This document shows positions 48,200 to 61,106 of a DNA stretch of 64,000 bases, in pieces. Under the pieces are notes generated by a model. It worked only from the letters and a program-made list of their open reading frames with translations, made no database searches and was not told where the DNA came from. The translations under genes were made by a program, and so were the position numbers. Every line of letters starts with the position of its first letter. Positions within the stretch are counted from its first letter, which is position 1. The DNA is from Isoetes taiwanensis (Eukaryota > Streptophyta > Lycopodiopsida > Isoetales > Isoetaceae), in NCBI GenBank assembly GCA_021234155.1, contig JAJEKV010000138.1, positions 372,001 through 436,000 on the forward strand, read 5' to 3'.

Positions 48200-49419
48200 T
48201 AGGAATATATATATATATATAGGGCATCTGGTATGGCCTTTACTTAGATTTGGCAGTTCTTAAGCATAAGGCATTTACCCCTCCTTGGTTTGTTCAGCTG
48301 GAACTTGGAAGCATTGTCTTGTGAATGTGAAACTTGTGACAAGTGCACTTTGGTTTAAAATACCCTGAGTAGTTTATTTTAGACCTGACCCATGAATATT
48401 AGGTGGACATATGGTTCAGTTACTCATTCATGAGCACAAGTGTTTAATTTTGACTAAATTGTGATCATTAGCATTAAACTTCTGAAATGACATTGTTTGT
48501 GAAACATTGATAAATAATGGGCATCAGTTATGATACATTAAGCAAATGGGGTTATCATTATGTTGTCTTTATACTAAACAGGTTAAAATTGCACATGCAT
48601 AGGTTTTCTTATGATCTTGGTCTTAGCTAAACCCATATCATGCATCTACATTATATGGGAGCCACTCAAATCCCGCCCTATGGCTATCTTGGTTCTGGCA
48701 CTATGGCTATTATCTTAATTTCTCTTTATAGTAATTCCCCCTTATAATAATTCCCATTCCGCACGGAATTCATTATTTGTATAGTACAAGATCATATGCA
48801 GGGTAATACTAAATTATGAATGTTAATTTCACTCTAATATGGCTTTTATACTTTGGGACCAGTCTATTATAACTAGCCTTAACATTTATTTACGCTTATA
48901 TAGCTTTTATATTTTGAAGACCAATTTTTTGAGAAATAGCCTTAGTATCTAACTCTTCTCATACAACAGTTACCTTGGCATAAATGTGGCTTATAGTCTA
49001 ACAGTTCGAGTACATCCATTACATATGTTGCCATAGAAACCATGGGTAACACTTTGTAACATCTATTAGTCCTTTATTAACCTCGGAATTTGCCTATGTG
49101 GGTTTTTTTGTGCTATTTTCGTAAAATCAACCCTAACGAAGGGCTCCAGCAAATGGCGCAACCCTAAAAGCTTTGCAGTATGGATCGTCACTGCCCGATG
49201 GCTTGACGGATCCCTAACAAACCTGGACGGTGACTGGAGGCTTCGACGTGGTAGGTACTATGGCATGATTCAGCATCACTGGCAGCGCCAACTATTTTCT
49301 GAATATTGTACAGTGGATAGTTGTTACATAAATCTTCTTGTAAACATGATATGGCATCCCATAATCAGCAGGATTCGACTCCAAAACAGGATTAACTGAT
49401 AATTTTGTGTTTTGCAACC

Positions 49420-49428
49420 TATATAAAG
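49420..49428 (+). promoter_or_regulatory. TATA box in repeat 2
   Basis: Same TATATAAAG as at 41,718. Any transcript from here would run out of the element to the right. Confidence 0.6.
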
Positions 49429-49462
49429 GCTCGTAACATGGATTTTCGTCTTATTTGGGAAC

Positions 49463-49825
49463 ATGAGCAAAGCAGGAAGACCAGAGGGCGCCCAAAACAA
49501 AGGGCAGACCAGGCAAAAATTGATTGAAGTGCTTAGGAAGCATGGGATTGAACATCCTAGTGTTCAACCAACTAAGGCCCAGCTGCAGGAATTGTGCAGA
49601 ATTAATAACATTGATCCAGGGAGGGATAGAAATGACAGCAATATTAAGAAGTTCATGCCAAGCTTACAGGGCTGCAGCAATGCTCAGAAGGAAATTGAGA
49701 TATCTGGCAGGGTGGATCTACCTGGTAATATTGAGATGGTGCCACTCTCACCAACTGATGAGGACGAATCTGATAATGACAAGATGGAGGAAGAAATCCA
49801 GCCTAACCAGGTTCAGCATGCTTGA
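49463..49825 (+). CDS. Exon 1 copy in repeat 2 (AT-hook/HeH protein)
   Basis: Encodes the same 120 residues as 41,761-42,123; one synonymous base differs (CTC to CTT in Leu). With no exon 2 after it, only the 120-residue unspliced form could be made from this copy. The donor site is at 49,810/49,811. Confidence 0.65.
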   Translation: MSKAGRPEGAQNKGQTRQKLIEVLRKHGIEHPSVQPTKAQLQELCRINNIDPGRDRNDSNIKKFMPSLQGCSNAQKEIEISGRVDLPGNIEMVPLSPTDEDESDNDKMEEEIQPNQVQHA

Positions 49826-51692
49826 ATTTATTTTCATAACTTCCACTAATATTTGTTGAATATCTATCTGTTGCATATTTATTTGTGGCATATTGCATGT
49901 GAATCTTGTGCTTTCTTGCTCTATGATTGGAATTCGTGTACTAGATAACTTGAATATTATGCCAGCTTATTTGAATTGTATATTACTTAGCTGCTATTCC
50001 CTGTTGCAGATCGATCCTTGTTGCAGATCTGATCCTTGTTTGATGACTTTGTTGATCCATAAGCACATGTTTCTTTTAGTATTTGGGACCTATTCTTTGT
50101 TGCTGATCTAATCCCTTTATGACCTTGTAAATCCATAAGCACAAGTTTCTAATCATACTGTTTCCCTTAATCTCCATGCAGGCTGAAAATCCATGCTGAA
50201 TGGTAGTCTAATGTCATATTTGTAGCAGCTTTGTCCATAATCCTGTTGCCGCCTAGATGATATAGGATATGGTAGATGATTTGATCCTTTGGCTACCTCA
50301 ACCTGATGTACATATTAATTATGTTGATTTAACCTATTTGGCTGCATGGCACAACTATCTGCTTCCGGTGACCTAATGTTTTTAGCACAGGTATTTTGTA
50401 TAGGAGATTGAAGCATCACCTGGTCATAGATAAAACATGAATTGCTTCTGGCCCGTCCTCTGCTACAGATCTGATCCCGGGTGGTTAAACTAGGAAGTTC
50501 AAAATCATTTGAATTTAATCTGTATTGAATTCTCAGGGCCTCCATGACTGCTGAATATCCATGCAAAATTATCTATTAATGTCATAGGAGCACCCAAGTC
50601 TGAGTACTAACCCTAACTTAATTGCCTGAAAAATAATAATTGTGGTTGATGATCGGATTCTTAGTGATTTTAATCTGTTAAGCCAATTAATTAGGCTGTT
50701 ACAATTAGGCTGTTACAATTTGGTATAGGGTAGGACAGATTCATTTGACACTGTGCCTCTGAGCATAGACTGGTAAATCAAAATAAAGCCTGCTGTAAAC
50801 TTAATTATCTGATTGTTTGGTAACATCTCTTATCTTATCTTATCTTGTTCCATTATGGGTAAGTATGGCATTTGGTAAACATGCCCTTAATTTCGATATG
50901 AGCAGAGCACAAATTTAAAAGGTTCCTTACTTGCTGAAATTAACCCTATTTTATAATTATGTTCTATAAATGATTTTAAATGTGTATGTATGGGTGAAGG
51001 GCTGAAAATGCCAAGGATGTTCTTTGCTTACCTGCTAGTCAATTTCACTATTACCCAGTAGGCTAATATGTGATCTGTTTGACTGCAGGTAACCGAACTT
51101 CCTTTTCCCATGTCTTTCATGGTTGAGTTTGGATGTTTACGAGCGGATAATATTATCTTTTACAGCTTTTGATATGACTTTGAATATTATAATGTTTTTA
51201 TGAACATGGTATGTTACTTGAAGTTCCTTTGTTCTATTGGAGGAATGCAATTAAGCAGGTTTCTATATCTGCTACCTTTTTGTTTCCCATTAAAGACATG
51301 CACTTCAGTAAAGTATTATATTACTGCATATCTTATGTTTCATTCTTGTGGATTTTTGTAAGACTCTTGCTCATTTAAGAAATATTAAAGTTTGTCTTCT
51401 GATTTGTTTGACCTGAAAATGCCTATTTAATATGTTTCTGTACCTCTGATCTCCTCTTGAATACGCTGATAAGTTTGAACTTTGCTTTTAGAGTGTCCTT
51501 TTATGCCTTGTAAAAATACTGGTTTTATGCTGTATGGTTTACAATTTATTGTTATTTCAAATGGTTTCCAAGGTTCCCCTTATGGTTTTTTCTGTACCAT
51601 AAGGGACTGATAAGTCCTATAGTTCTTGGGTTTCTCAAGGCTATATGGATGGCAGGTCATTTCAAAAGGTTGTGGCTCTGGCCAGTCTATAT

Positions 51693-54600
51693 CAGGTAGT
51701 ACCAGCTTTTCCCACTTGGATGCAGGATTAATAATATTTAAGACTAGCCTGGAACATCATCATGCAACAAATATGGGTTATAATGAATTATTTTTAAGCT
51801 ACAAATTCCTAGTTACTATATTTTTGGCATTTATCAAGAATATAGATCCTGTAAAAGGAAGGTTGCTTGTAAAAGCATAATATATATATACATATATATA
51901 TACAAGTTCTTGTACTATCAATGGGATAAAATAAAGGGAAGATTACGAAAATTCTCCTATCATGTAGCTTCTTTCCTACTTCTTTTGGCACATGAAGTTT
52001 TTTAATCGATCCTACGGTGCATGTTCTAATGTGTGCATGTTTCAGTTTTCTAAGAATTTACGAAGATTTTCACTTTTTATGAGATTTCCTTATTCTAGAA
52101 TTTAAATGCTCTTAAATTTTACGAGATTCCATTAGATTCTCGTAGATTCTCTTATATTTTCTGAGATTTCCTTAGATTTTATCAAAATTCCTTTAGATTC
52201 CCTTAACTTCAATGAAGATACCTTTAGATTTTCTAAGATTACCTTACATTCGATTCTCTCAGATTTTACGAAGATTCCCTCCCTTACTATTCTAGTTGAT
52301 CAGTCAAAACTCATCAATTTGCTCCCACGACATTTTAGAACATCCAGCAAAAAGTTTACGTCTTATGAAGATTCCATTAGATTCCAACAAATAACTACTA
52401 TCATTAGGAACTTTTCAATATTTAGTATTCTTAGCAACTTCTATTTCTCGATCAAAGGCGAATCAAGAACTTAGATTCTCCAATATTTTATAAAAACTCA
52501 CTTATATTTTGTGGCATTCTATTAGAATGCCATAGATTTCAATAAGAAGTTACTATTTTTAAGAAATTTTCAACTTATTCATTTTGGTTAACGAGTCAAA
52601 GCTCATTCTTAAAGTTGGATTCGTTGTACATATATTTTTTTAGAAGTATCGACATATGGTTACGAAAGTTGGAGTATTGGTTGCATTAATTGCATTAGAT
52701 GTGTAATGTTATGTTGTGCACCATTATTACAAATAACATGAGATTAATAATTTATTTGTTGGGGTGTAAGTTATAAGATACAAAGTGTCAAGGTTGGACA
52801 ATTCTTAATTCTCGAAGGCACTAGTAGAGAAGAATGTTAAATGTTACGTAATACCCAAACATGTTATATGTTTTTATTTTGCAACGTTTTCTAGGATACA
52901 TGAAGTTCAAGTTATTTTCATTGATTTCTAATTAGAATAGGCGTCATAAGAAAGGTTGTATGTTCTCTCTTTTAAGGTCCCTAATTTTAAGGTTCTAGTC
53001 TTTGGCCCTAATTTTTGGTTCTTGATTTACATCCATGATGATTTTGCTGCAACTTTTGATAATCAATTCCGATAATTAGTCTAGGTAGGTATCCAAAGAT
53101 AGATTCTCTCCTTTCTTTATTGTCCACTATATGATATAAGTAGTAAGTTCCTTAGGACATGTCCCTAGACTTAGGTCCCCAAGAAGTTTCACAATATGAT
53201 GGTGACACCATCATTTTAAGTTTTCTAGTGCCCATGGTTATAGATGCTATGGCTTAGACACAAATGGCTTCACTGGCCATGTGTTAAAAAATGACTTGTT
53301 TGTATGGCTCGAAAGCCATGCCTTGGACACAATCATGTCTTGAGAGAGGAATTATATCTTTCATGACATTTTTGAGCCATCGATATTTGCATTCTACATT
53401 TTTACCCACCCAGTATTTGCATTCTCCATTTCTACCCACCCAATATTTCCTGGAGTACATGCAGCGATGGTGACTGTATTTTTAATCAATGTGAAGTTTG
53501 GAGACTTATGTCACCATGACAGCGACTGTATTTTTAGTCAATGTGAAGTTCGGAGACTTATGTTACCACAAAGACTTATGTTACTACATTAATACACACT
53601 TCTATTTTGATTGTGGTCCCAATACTAGATCCGAGTGGGTATTCAAGCATTAACTTGAACTTCACATGAATTACATTTTAATACCTTCACTTTAAGATAA
53701 CACACAAAATATGTTAGGCTCAAACACCGTATGGTGCCAAAGGGTGCAAACAAAAGTCAAATTGAAGCTAGAGATACAAACAATATTTGTGTCAAGAAAT
53801 ATGTTAGGCCCAAACCCCTATGGTCCCAAGGGGTATGAACAAAAGTCCATACAAAAGATTGAAGCATGAGATCGAAACAATACTTGGTAGAACAAACATG
53901 CAAAATAATCAAAACGGTTTGACATCACATTTTTCCAACCAAAGAGATTCTGGCCAGTAAAATTGTGGGTTGAGGCAGCAAGAACCCAAATATATGCTAG
54001 CAACATAGCAATCCCATTCGCAGATCACACAATCTAATCCACCGGCATTCGCATTGCTGAAAGTAGGTATTTTTCAGTTGACAACGAGATGTAGAAAAGA
54101 TTTTGCCAACCTTTACAGCCAAGCACTCAAAATTGTTTATCCCAAGCACTTTATATGTTTCACTGCTTCGACTTATAAACACAAACAAAAGATGCAAAAA
54201 TAACAATGGAAAAGGACAAAGATGAAGAGACTTGGACCTATTTCTACTCGTTCAGTTGATTGACCTAATCAAAACTGGCCATGCTTGATTCACCATAAAA
54301 CTGACCATGCAAAAGCAAAAGTTTCCTCAGCATTGGACAAAGTAATTGTGCTAAAAAAAAAGTTAATGACAACGATAAAGCCTCTTTTCCTCCCCTCTAT
54401 TCTACTCATTTAGTTGACTTGCTGCTTCTGCAACTATGGCACTTCAGCATTATGCAAAAGTTTCATTTAAGTAAAATGAAGCCCCAGATAAAGAACAACT
54501 TAAAGGCCATTGAGATCTCCCACATACTGCAAGGGCAGTGGAAATGTCTACCATCTTCCTTATTTGACGTAAATATGAGCCATTAACTACACTTTGATTT

Positions 54601-56427
54601 AAAGATTCTGACATTGACAACGCACATCATTGTGCAATACTCTTGCCTTTGTCATTGCATGCTGAGAAACATAACTTTTATCAAAAATATCACTTGAGAA
54701 ATGCACACCAACCCCTTTCAATATCATGTCACCGTAAAGTAACTAATAGATGCATACCATATCCAGAAGCATCTGTATCTTCTTTGCCAGTTGCAAAATG
54801 TAAACATTCTACAATCACCTTATACCGTCATTCAACTTCCAGATGTTGTGGATGATCTTGCCGACAACGAGCGGCGCCGCCGCCAGCACATAAATGCAGG
54901 AGATCCATTGCCAGCACCAACAGCATTCACCTGCATAATTCAAAAAAGAGGACTCTCTCTCATTCAAAAACCCAATTTGCCGGATCATTTCCAACCTTCA
55001 AAGTAGAACCTCTATCAAGCTTGAAGTCCGTTGTCACCTGTTAAAAATGAAATTTGATTACCTGCATCAGATATTTCTCAAATTTGTTCCACTTATTAGA
55101 TGGGCCTTCTAGTCTAAGCATTTTCAAATACCTCTGTGTTTCTGCTTTCCGTTGTTACAACGGCCTTAGGTTGAATGTAGGTCATTCTTCTGAAGTTTGC
55201 CATTTGTCTACATTTTAAATGATCCGTGTCGAATTCAGAACTCTGCAGACAAACATAAACACATCAATTCCAGCTACTGGCCTAACAAGAGCTAAATACA
55301 GTAAAAAAATCACGCATTATCCACCATAGTGACATAAATTATTATCATGGGAGGAGATTTAAAAGCATTCAACAAAAGCATATGAATTCATTTCGTTTCA
55401 AATGATTACTAGCAATACAACAGAGGGGACAAAAACATCCATTTAGTAGCATGCTATAAGGAGATTTATGATGAAGCAAAAGATGGAATCTAAAGCAATA
55501 AAACTGAGAACCTGCTGAAGAAAGAAATACCGAAATTGGTTGATAGAGTGGCGCAGAAGACGAAATGCACAGACAATCAATCGACAGAAATAATCCACGA
55601 ATGAAGAGATAAAAGCGTGGTTAATCCATGTGTGATTGCCACAGCAGCTCCCGAACTGCAGATTAAGCTGATAACAGCACAAAACTAAAGAATGGGCAGA
55701 AAACTGAGCAATCTGGCCATCGGAACTGGGCAAAGTAGAAGAGCAAATCGGTTGTTTTGACCCAACTTGCATGCTGTAAGAAGTAATCCCATGCCCTTGA
55801 AATAACCAAGCATATAATTTAAGATCGAGACAAAGGACCTACCCATTCAGAGGAATAACAAACTCGCACACAAAAATCATGCAAAAGATATCTACCGGAA
55901 TTGGCTACTGATGATCGAAACCTATTTTTATAGAACATTCAGCTGCATCGTGTCTATTGGAGCTTGTTCGATTATTTCATTGCCACGGCAAAAAGATCTC
56001 CTGCAAGTAAACATATTAGTGGAATGTTTTAAGCCAAAACCACAAGCACAGTGCATAACGGAATCGCATATTATCTGGAAGCCGCCATAGCCAGAGTTTT
56101 CACGGAATCTCATATTATCTGGAAGCTCATAGCCAGAGTTTTCATTTGCGTTAAAAAGTAGAAGTGCATACCTCCTAAAGGAACGTTTCTTCAACTCCCG
56201 TCGGAATCCAAAGAGAAGATAGAAGTCGCGCAGGATTCTGCCACATCCAACAGCCCCTGAAAAATTTGCCCAAATCAATCATATTCAACAATCCATTTCC
56301 ATCTTTTCGTGTCAGAGATTTAATTTCTTCCCTTGCTCCTGCACCAATCTGCCAAATGCAGCCTACCGACCGGACCATGGAAACAGAAATTTAATCTGCA
56401 AAATCTGGTTTTCCAGATCCAATTTAC
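51693..56427. other. Mostly non-coding; degenerate satellite-like stretch near the left
   Basis: No gene is confidently seen. About 52,060-52,290 is built from imperfect TTAGATTTTACGAGATTCC-like units. Around 53,470-53,590 the phrase GACTGTATTTTTAGTCAATG recurs twice with a shared GTGAAGTT(T/C)GGAGACTTATG. 54,640-55,210 contains short frames only. Confidence 0.5.
52060..52290. repeat. Degenerate short tandem array (AGATT-rich)
   Basis: Roughly eight imperfect units of about 25-30 bp sharing AGATTYYCTTAGATTYT and TTTACGAGATTCC words. Confidence 0.6.
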
Positions 56428-56535
56428 CTTGACCTTCTCCTGATGAAATGACCCATTTACAATTCTTCGCCGAATCACCCATTCTTCGCCAGAACTTAGC
56501 AGCAGCCCCTTTCCGAATAAAAACTCCACCGCTTT
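56428..56535 (-). pseudogene. Cytochrome P450 (CYP72-clan type) exon fragment
   Basis: The reverse strand reads AVEFLFGKGLLLSSGEEWVI then RRRIVNGSFHQEKVK and ends at a GTAAATT donor. GKGLxxSxGEEWxxxRRIxNxxFHxEKxK is the helix C region of plant P450s of the CYP72 clan, where W and R contact haem propionates. Only this ~36-residue piece is seen; the haem-binding Cys domain was not found nearby, so the gene is broken or its other exons are lost. Confidence 0.72.
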
Positions 56536-57050
56536 TGTTACTGCTCCAGATTAACGCATTCAAAATGGTAAGAAAGCGGGTAATAACCACAGCCAATTAG
56601 GTCACCGCCTAATAGCAGAGCAGAGGGAAAGCTATGAAATGCAACGTCCGGCAATGGCGGCAAGGCTGAAAGCACGGCCATATCAAAAGCTTCGATCTAC
56701 CGACAAAGGGAGGGAATTTTTTTTCTTTTTTTCCTTCCCACTGGGCTACCTACATTAATTATAATAATGTGCCAACATTAAATATAATGCTAACATTAAA
56801 TATAAATGCATTAACTTCAATGAGTTACTAATTGATGGCCGAGATGAAATCTTCAAATCCAAAGGTCCATATCAAAAGCCCCAAATAAGGGGGCACCTTC
56901 TTGCACCTTCCCTAAAAGAAATCAAGGGCCACGATTTCTCACGTGCCCGATCGACGGCCCAGGGATGGGGTGCATGCCCCATGCATGCCCCCCCATCAAA
57001 TCCAAGGGCCATTGTCGCGACACCTCAAAAAATCGACGGCCAGGAATAAT
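56536..57050. other. Non-coding spacer
   Basis: No gene is seen. Confidence 0.4.
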
Positions 57051-57059
57051 CTCTACAAA

Positions 57060-57245
57060 CTTTCACCCCCCCATAGGACCCATAATATAATTGTATATAT
57101 ATATAATAGATATATATCCTTATATATATTTATACAATTATATGGAGGTCTGGATCATGGTGTAGAGATTGATCTCGGCCGTCCATCTCTGAGATGGACG
57201 GCTCAGACGGTGCCACCTCGTAACACCCCAAGCATCCCCTTATTT
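57060..57245. repeat. Palindrome-bearing repeat, inverted relative to 38.1 kb
   Basis: GTAGAGATTGATCTCGGCCG followed by the palindrome CCGTCCATCTCTGAGATGGACGG (about 57,178-57,200), and a TATAATTGT...ACAATTATA inverted pair at about 57,083-57,142. Shares long words with 38,092-38,300 in reverse orientation, including the GGTGCCACCTCGTAAC end. Confidence 0.75.
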
Positions 57246-60200
57246 GGGGCTTTTAATCTGGGCCCTTGAAATTGGGGCATTTTATCTAGACCGTCGATTA
57301 AAATTATTTGGGGCTTTTCATATGGGCCGTCGGATTAAAAGGGAAGGTCAAATCTTGGCCGTCAATTTTGGATAGGAAGTTGCAGGGAAGGTGATAGAAT
57401 TGGGGCTTTTAATCCAGATCATTAGAATTGCTTGCTTAAATAATAAAAAAAGTAAAACTTAATGCACGAAAAAATAATTGTGGCAGCGAATTTAATAGTG
57501 TTGGCATAATTGTGGTGGCGAATTTAATCACGTTGGGCTTTGAGAATAATCTAGAAACATCTCTTTTTCCTGTGAGCTCCGGCCAGGCGGGTTCTGGGCG
57601 ATTATCCTCTTCTAAGGAGTAACAATTTGGATAGAGCGGCAACGTGGGAGTAAAGAAAACTCTGGCGGGAATTCTTTGGGCCCTTTTATTGGATGTTTTC
57701 CCTGATCAGATGCCTGTTTGCGCCCATTTTCGCCAATTACGGATCTGGGTAGACAATGTTGAGTACAATATAATCTCTATTACTATGATTTCTACATGCA
57801 AACGATCTGATACTTGTCTCATTTGTAACCGGCATGGTGTGCTCTACATCATCGGAGGAGTTATCATCGGAGGAGTTGCTCCATTCAATTTGGAGCGGTG
57901 AGCATCGAGAGAAAAGCCCCGTGTTTGGCTCGTCTTTTTCCTTTTCCCCACTTGTCGTTCTTTTAACAGAGATTTACGTGATTTTGATGAGTTGGGTTTC
58001 GAGTTTGGCTCCGGCCTTGGTGCCTTGTGATTTCATATCGTGAAGTCTCATGAGCCTTTGCATTTTGGCTCTTTATAGCAATGTTTTAGTTTTACTCGTG
58101 ACTTTATTTGAGGTGGGGGCTTTCTTTGTCGGGTTCAAGGTATATGGTTTTTATGCCTTCTATTTTCTGCAGGATTTATCATTGACTTTGATCTCACCGT
58201 CGTATTTGTTGGAAGCAAGGGCTATGGCCATTTTTGGTGTATGTTTACAAGTGGTCTTTCGAGCTATGAACAGACCTGCCGTTCCTCTCCATTTTGCGAT
58301 GTTCACAAGAAGAAATGCAAGTCGAACATGCAGGGGATATCTTCAAAGCTTCTCGCGACGGAAGTTTTATAAGGTATGCCATCGAATTTAAGATTTTTTG
58401 ATTTGGCCATTAAGTGCAAGGGTTTTCGATTGTATATGCATGACATATTCCAACCGTGATGCTTACAAAGCAAAGCACAGAGGGCGATTTGTCGGCCATG
58501 TAGACAGCAAAGGAGAGGTAAGACACTCGCGTGATGCATTTTTGTACCGTGAATCTGGCCGCTTATTCAGATTCAAAAGAAAATGCAGAGAACCGATTGC
58601 CAACCTTTGCATCGATCGTCGGGTTACATTTGGGTACCATGGCCGATCTTTCTACCGTGTATGAAGCTGAAACCATATCCTTTAACTTGCTTAAGCTTTT
58701 ATTTCTCTTGGAGGATGAATGATACTTATAGGCGATCGGGACCTTGTAAATAAAAATTTGGCCGATCTATGTGAGAAGGGCAAGTTCGTGAGGCAACGAG
58801 CAGTTGCCGAAGGTATGCATTGCTCTTTGTCCATTAGGATGGCATTCGCCTTTACAAAGAAATATACCCGGTTGAAAAGATGTTGAGAGACTATCGCGAC
58901 CGTTACATTGATACTTGTCTCTTATTTATTGATCTCCTCCGCCATCGTGCCAAAATGCGAAGCATAAGATCAGGTTTAGGGGTGGGTAAATCGTTGCCCA
59001 AAATGCTCTTTCGCTCTGGCTGGTTTCGGGTTTCATGATGGTCGGGTAAGTTGATGCTCTATGTTCTACAAGAGGATTTCTATTTTATGGTGTAAGGTTT
59101 TATGGCGTAGGCCTTTATCTATATCCAAACTTGCTAGTTACATTTGGCTCTATTTTTGCACGAATTTACACAAACAATCATAAAACATTTGATATGGTGA
59201 TTAATCAAAATAATGTGATTCTAAGCAAGCCCTTGAACTTTTCTAGGTAATGGAACAAGACTTTATTACCATTCCTAGTGCATGTTCTCAGTAAAACATG
59301 GAAAACTAATTCTCTTTGAAGCATTTCAATCCGGGTTTAATTGGACTCATTTGTTGGTAGCACTCTTGTGGAGATGTATTTCATGTCTTAAGAATAATTA
59401 TGATTTTTTGACAGATGCTTGCCGAAATGTTTTCTCTTGGATTGCAGCAATTGCGGAGTATTTTCAAGATTCAAGAGGCAAAGATGTGCTCAAACTCTCT
59501 TGGCAAATGCAAAAAGAAGATGCGAAACCAAATGATGTCACTTGTGCAAGTGCCTCATAAAGATGTCATCCAGATAGTAGCTTTCAGGTTTGTAAGTTGG
59601 AAGAAGTAGAAGTGCTTTTAGTTTAGTAGTTGTATAAAAGTTGCCTTGAATTTTTGTTAGGATGTCATACAAGATCCGATGTCTTGGATTACATTAATAT
59701 CGATACTCCCAAAGATGGACACCATGGCAAAGATGGTAGATTCGTGGATCGATTCACATTTGGAAATGGTGACTATACAGGGGATAAAGGCAAATCTTGT
59801 GCTCTTTGCTTTGTTCATGTTCTATTTGACGCCGAATGCTTCATACGATTTGCGTGGTTTGATTGCTCTGCAGATCTCTTGCAGTTCCATGGCTATGGCA
59901 ATGGCCAATGGGTTAAACAATATGTGGATGCCGATATATTGCGGTTTCATGGCTATGACGATGGGGCATATCCGTGAAAGTACCGCGGTGATTGTGAAGT
60001 TTTATTTGATTCACTTTCTTGCTTAATTAACTATGGTTTGTTTAAAATTGTAGGTTATTATGGCAATACTATGGTTGTGAATCCGTAAGGCTTAACCCGC
60101 TACTTCTCGTGAAGGACACAAAATAGACCTTGAATGCATCATCCGGCAGCAGAGGATATTCTTTTGGAACTCTTGTGGAGTTTGCAACAGATACTTCGGA

Positions 60201-60450
60201 CATAGGTGATGATTTCAATGGTCGGATGGCATTTGATTCCTCCTATGTTGTTAATTTTTCAATGACGGATGCACGTGATCCTATATTTTTCGTCACCATT
60301 GGCAATACATACAAGAAATCTTTTGGGATCCAAGATGCACACTAGTAGTTCGTAGGTTATCTTGCCCTTCTAAACGTTCTTGCAGCATTTATGTGGCTGT
60401 GAAATTGCTAGATTTTCGTAGCACGTAATAGTTGGAAATAGAGGTTTGAT
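57246..60450. other. Unassigned region with several short + strand frames
   Basis: Frames of 85-115 aa (57,644-57,901; 58,050-58,391; 59,679-60,026) overlap one another in different frames and none shows a known domain. The 59,679 frame is Met-rich and hydrophobic (SSMAMAMANGLNNMWMPIYC). Exon-like splice words exist but no gene model could be supported. A decayed gene or mobile element is possible. Confidence 0.35.
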
Positions 60451-60570
60451 GCGTGCTAACAATGCATTATCACAACGTGAGTTTGGCATTGGGTAGCTAA
60501 AGCATTTTTTCGAACAACAATGCATTGTCGCAACGTGAGTTTGGCATTGGGTAACAAATGATAAAGCATT
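60450..60570. repeat. ~59-bp tandem duplication
   Basis: AACAATGCATTRTCRCAACG followed by TGAGTTTGGCATTGGGTA occurs twice in a row. Confidence 0.85.
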
Positions 60571-61106
60571 TTTATAACATAAGTAACTGAATGTTTAGAA
60601 GGCTTTGCTGATGTCAGTCAAGCATATTTTGTAATTGAGACCTTGGCAATCAGATTTATTCATGCATTATAGAATCATTCTCGTTGAAGTTAGGCGTTTT
60701 GGACTTTGAATTCGCCTTTGAGGACTGTAAGTATATATCCTGGGTTGGCATTTGCCTCATGTAATATACCTTGTGAAAAGAGGTTGCTTTCTCTTGACTT
60801 GAGTCTTCTTCTTGAACGAAAGAGTACCCGTCTTTTATGAAACCTAATGTTTAAGAATTGGAACGTGATGGAAAAGCTTCTATTTGGTGACTCGAATGTT
60901 TAGGAAGCAACTGAACATTTGTAAGCTTATCCATTTGAGTCTTTAATAGAGTGAAGCATCTCGCTTTGTATGGGAATGTGTGGTGAGTGACCTTGCTTAG
61001 TTTTTTAGAATACTGGTGATGGATCTATGATCACCAGAGAAGAACCATCTTGTTGCTGAACTTTTTTGCTAAGGAATGGCCATCATCATTACCATGGGTA
61101 TCTTTC

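Larger units (their letters stand above)
40494..51692 (+). mobile_element. Penelope-like retroelement with 3.47-kb direct repeats and split gene
   Basis: Layout: direct repeat 1 (40,520-43,991), interior (43,992-48,221), direct repeat 2 (48,222-51,692), period 7,702 bp. The coding exons (41,761-42,108, 44,201-45,788, 46,014-48,112) join in frame and end with a Penelope-type reverse transcriptase. Partial tandem copies forming 'pLTRs', and introns kept in genomic copies, are both known hallmarks of Penelope-like elements. No GIY-YIG nuclease motif is visible before or after the RT, as in the endonuclease-lacking Athena/Coprina groups. Repeats lack TG...CA ends and no PBS or polypurine tract is evident, arguing against an LTR retrotransposon. 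Both repeats are bordered on the left by an AT microsatellite. Repeat identity is very high, so the insertion is young. Confidence 0.82.
48222..51692 (+). repeat. Direct repeat 2 (pLTR-like), 3.47 kb
   Basis: Copy of 40,520-43,991 offset by 7,702 bp, with the same ends (GGGCATCTGG... and ...GCCAGTCTATAT). It includes a second promoter, exon 1 and most of intron 1, stopping about 210 bp before where exon 2 would be. Flank after 51,692 is unrelated to the element interior. Confidence 0.95.

Noticed and set aside
40520-51692. Long terminal repeats of a gypsy/copia-type retrotransposon
   Set aside because: The repeats lack TG...CA ends, tRNA primer site and polypurine tract; they contain a spliced coding exon; and the RT motifs are Penelope-type.
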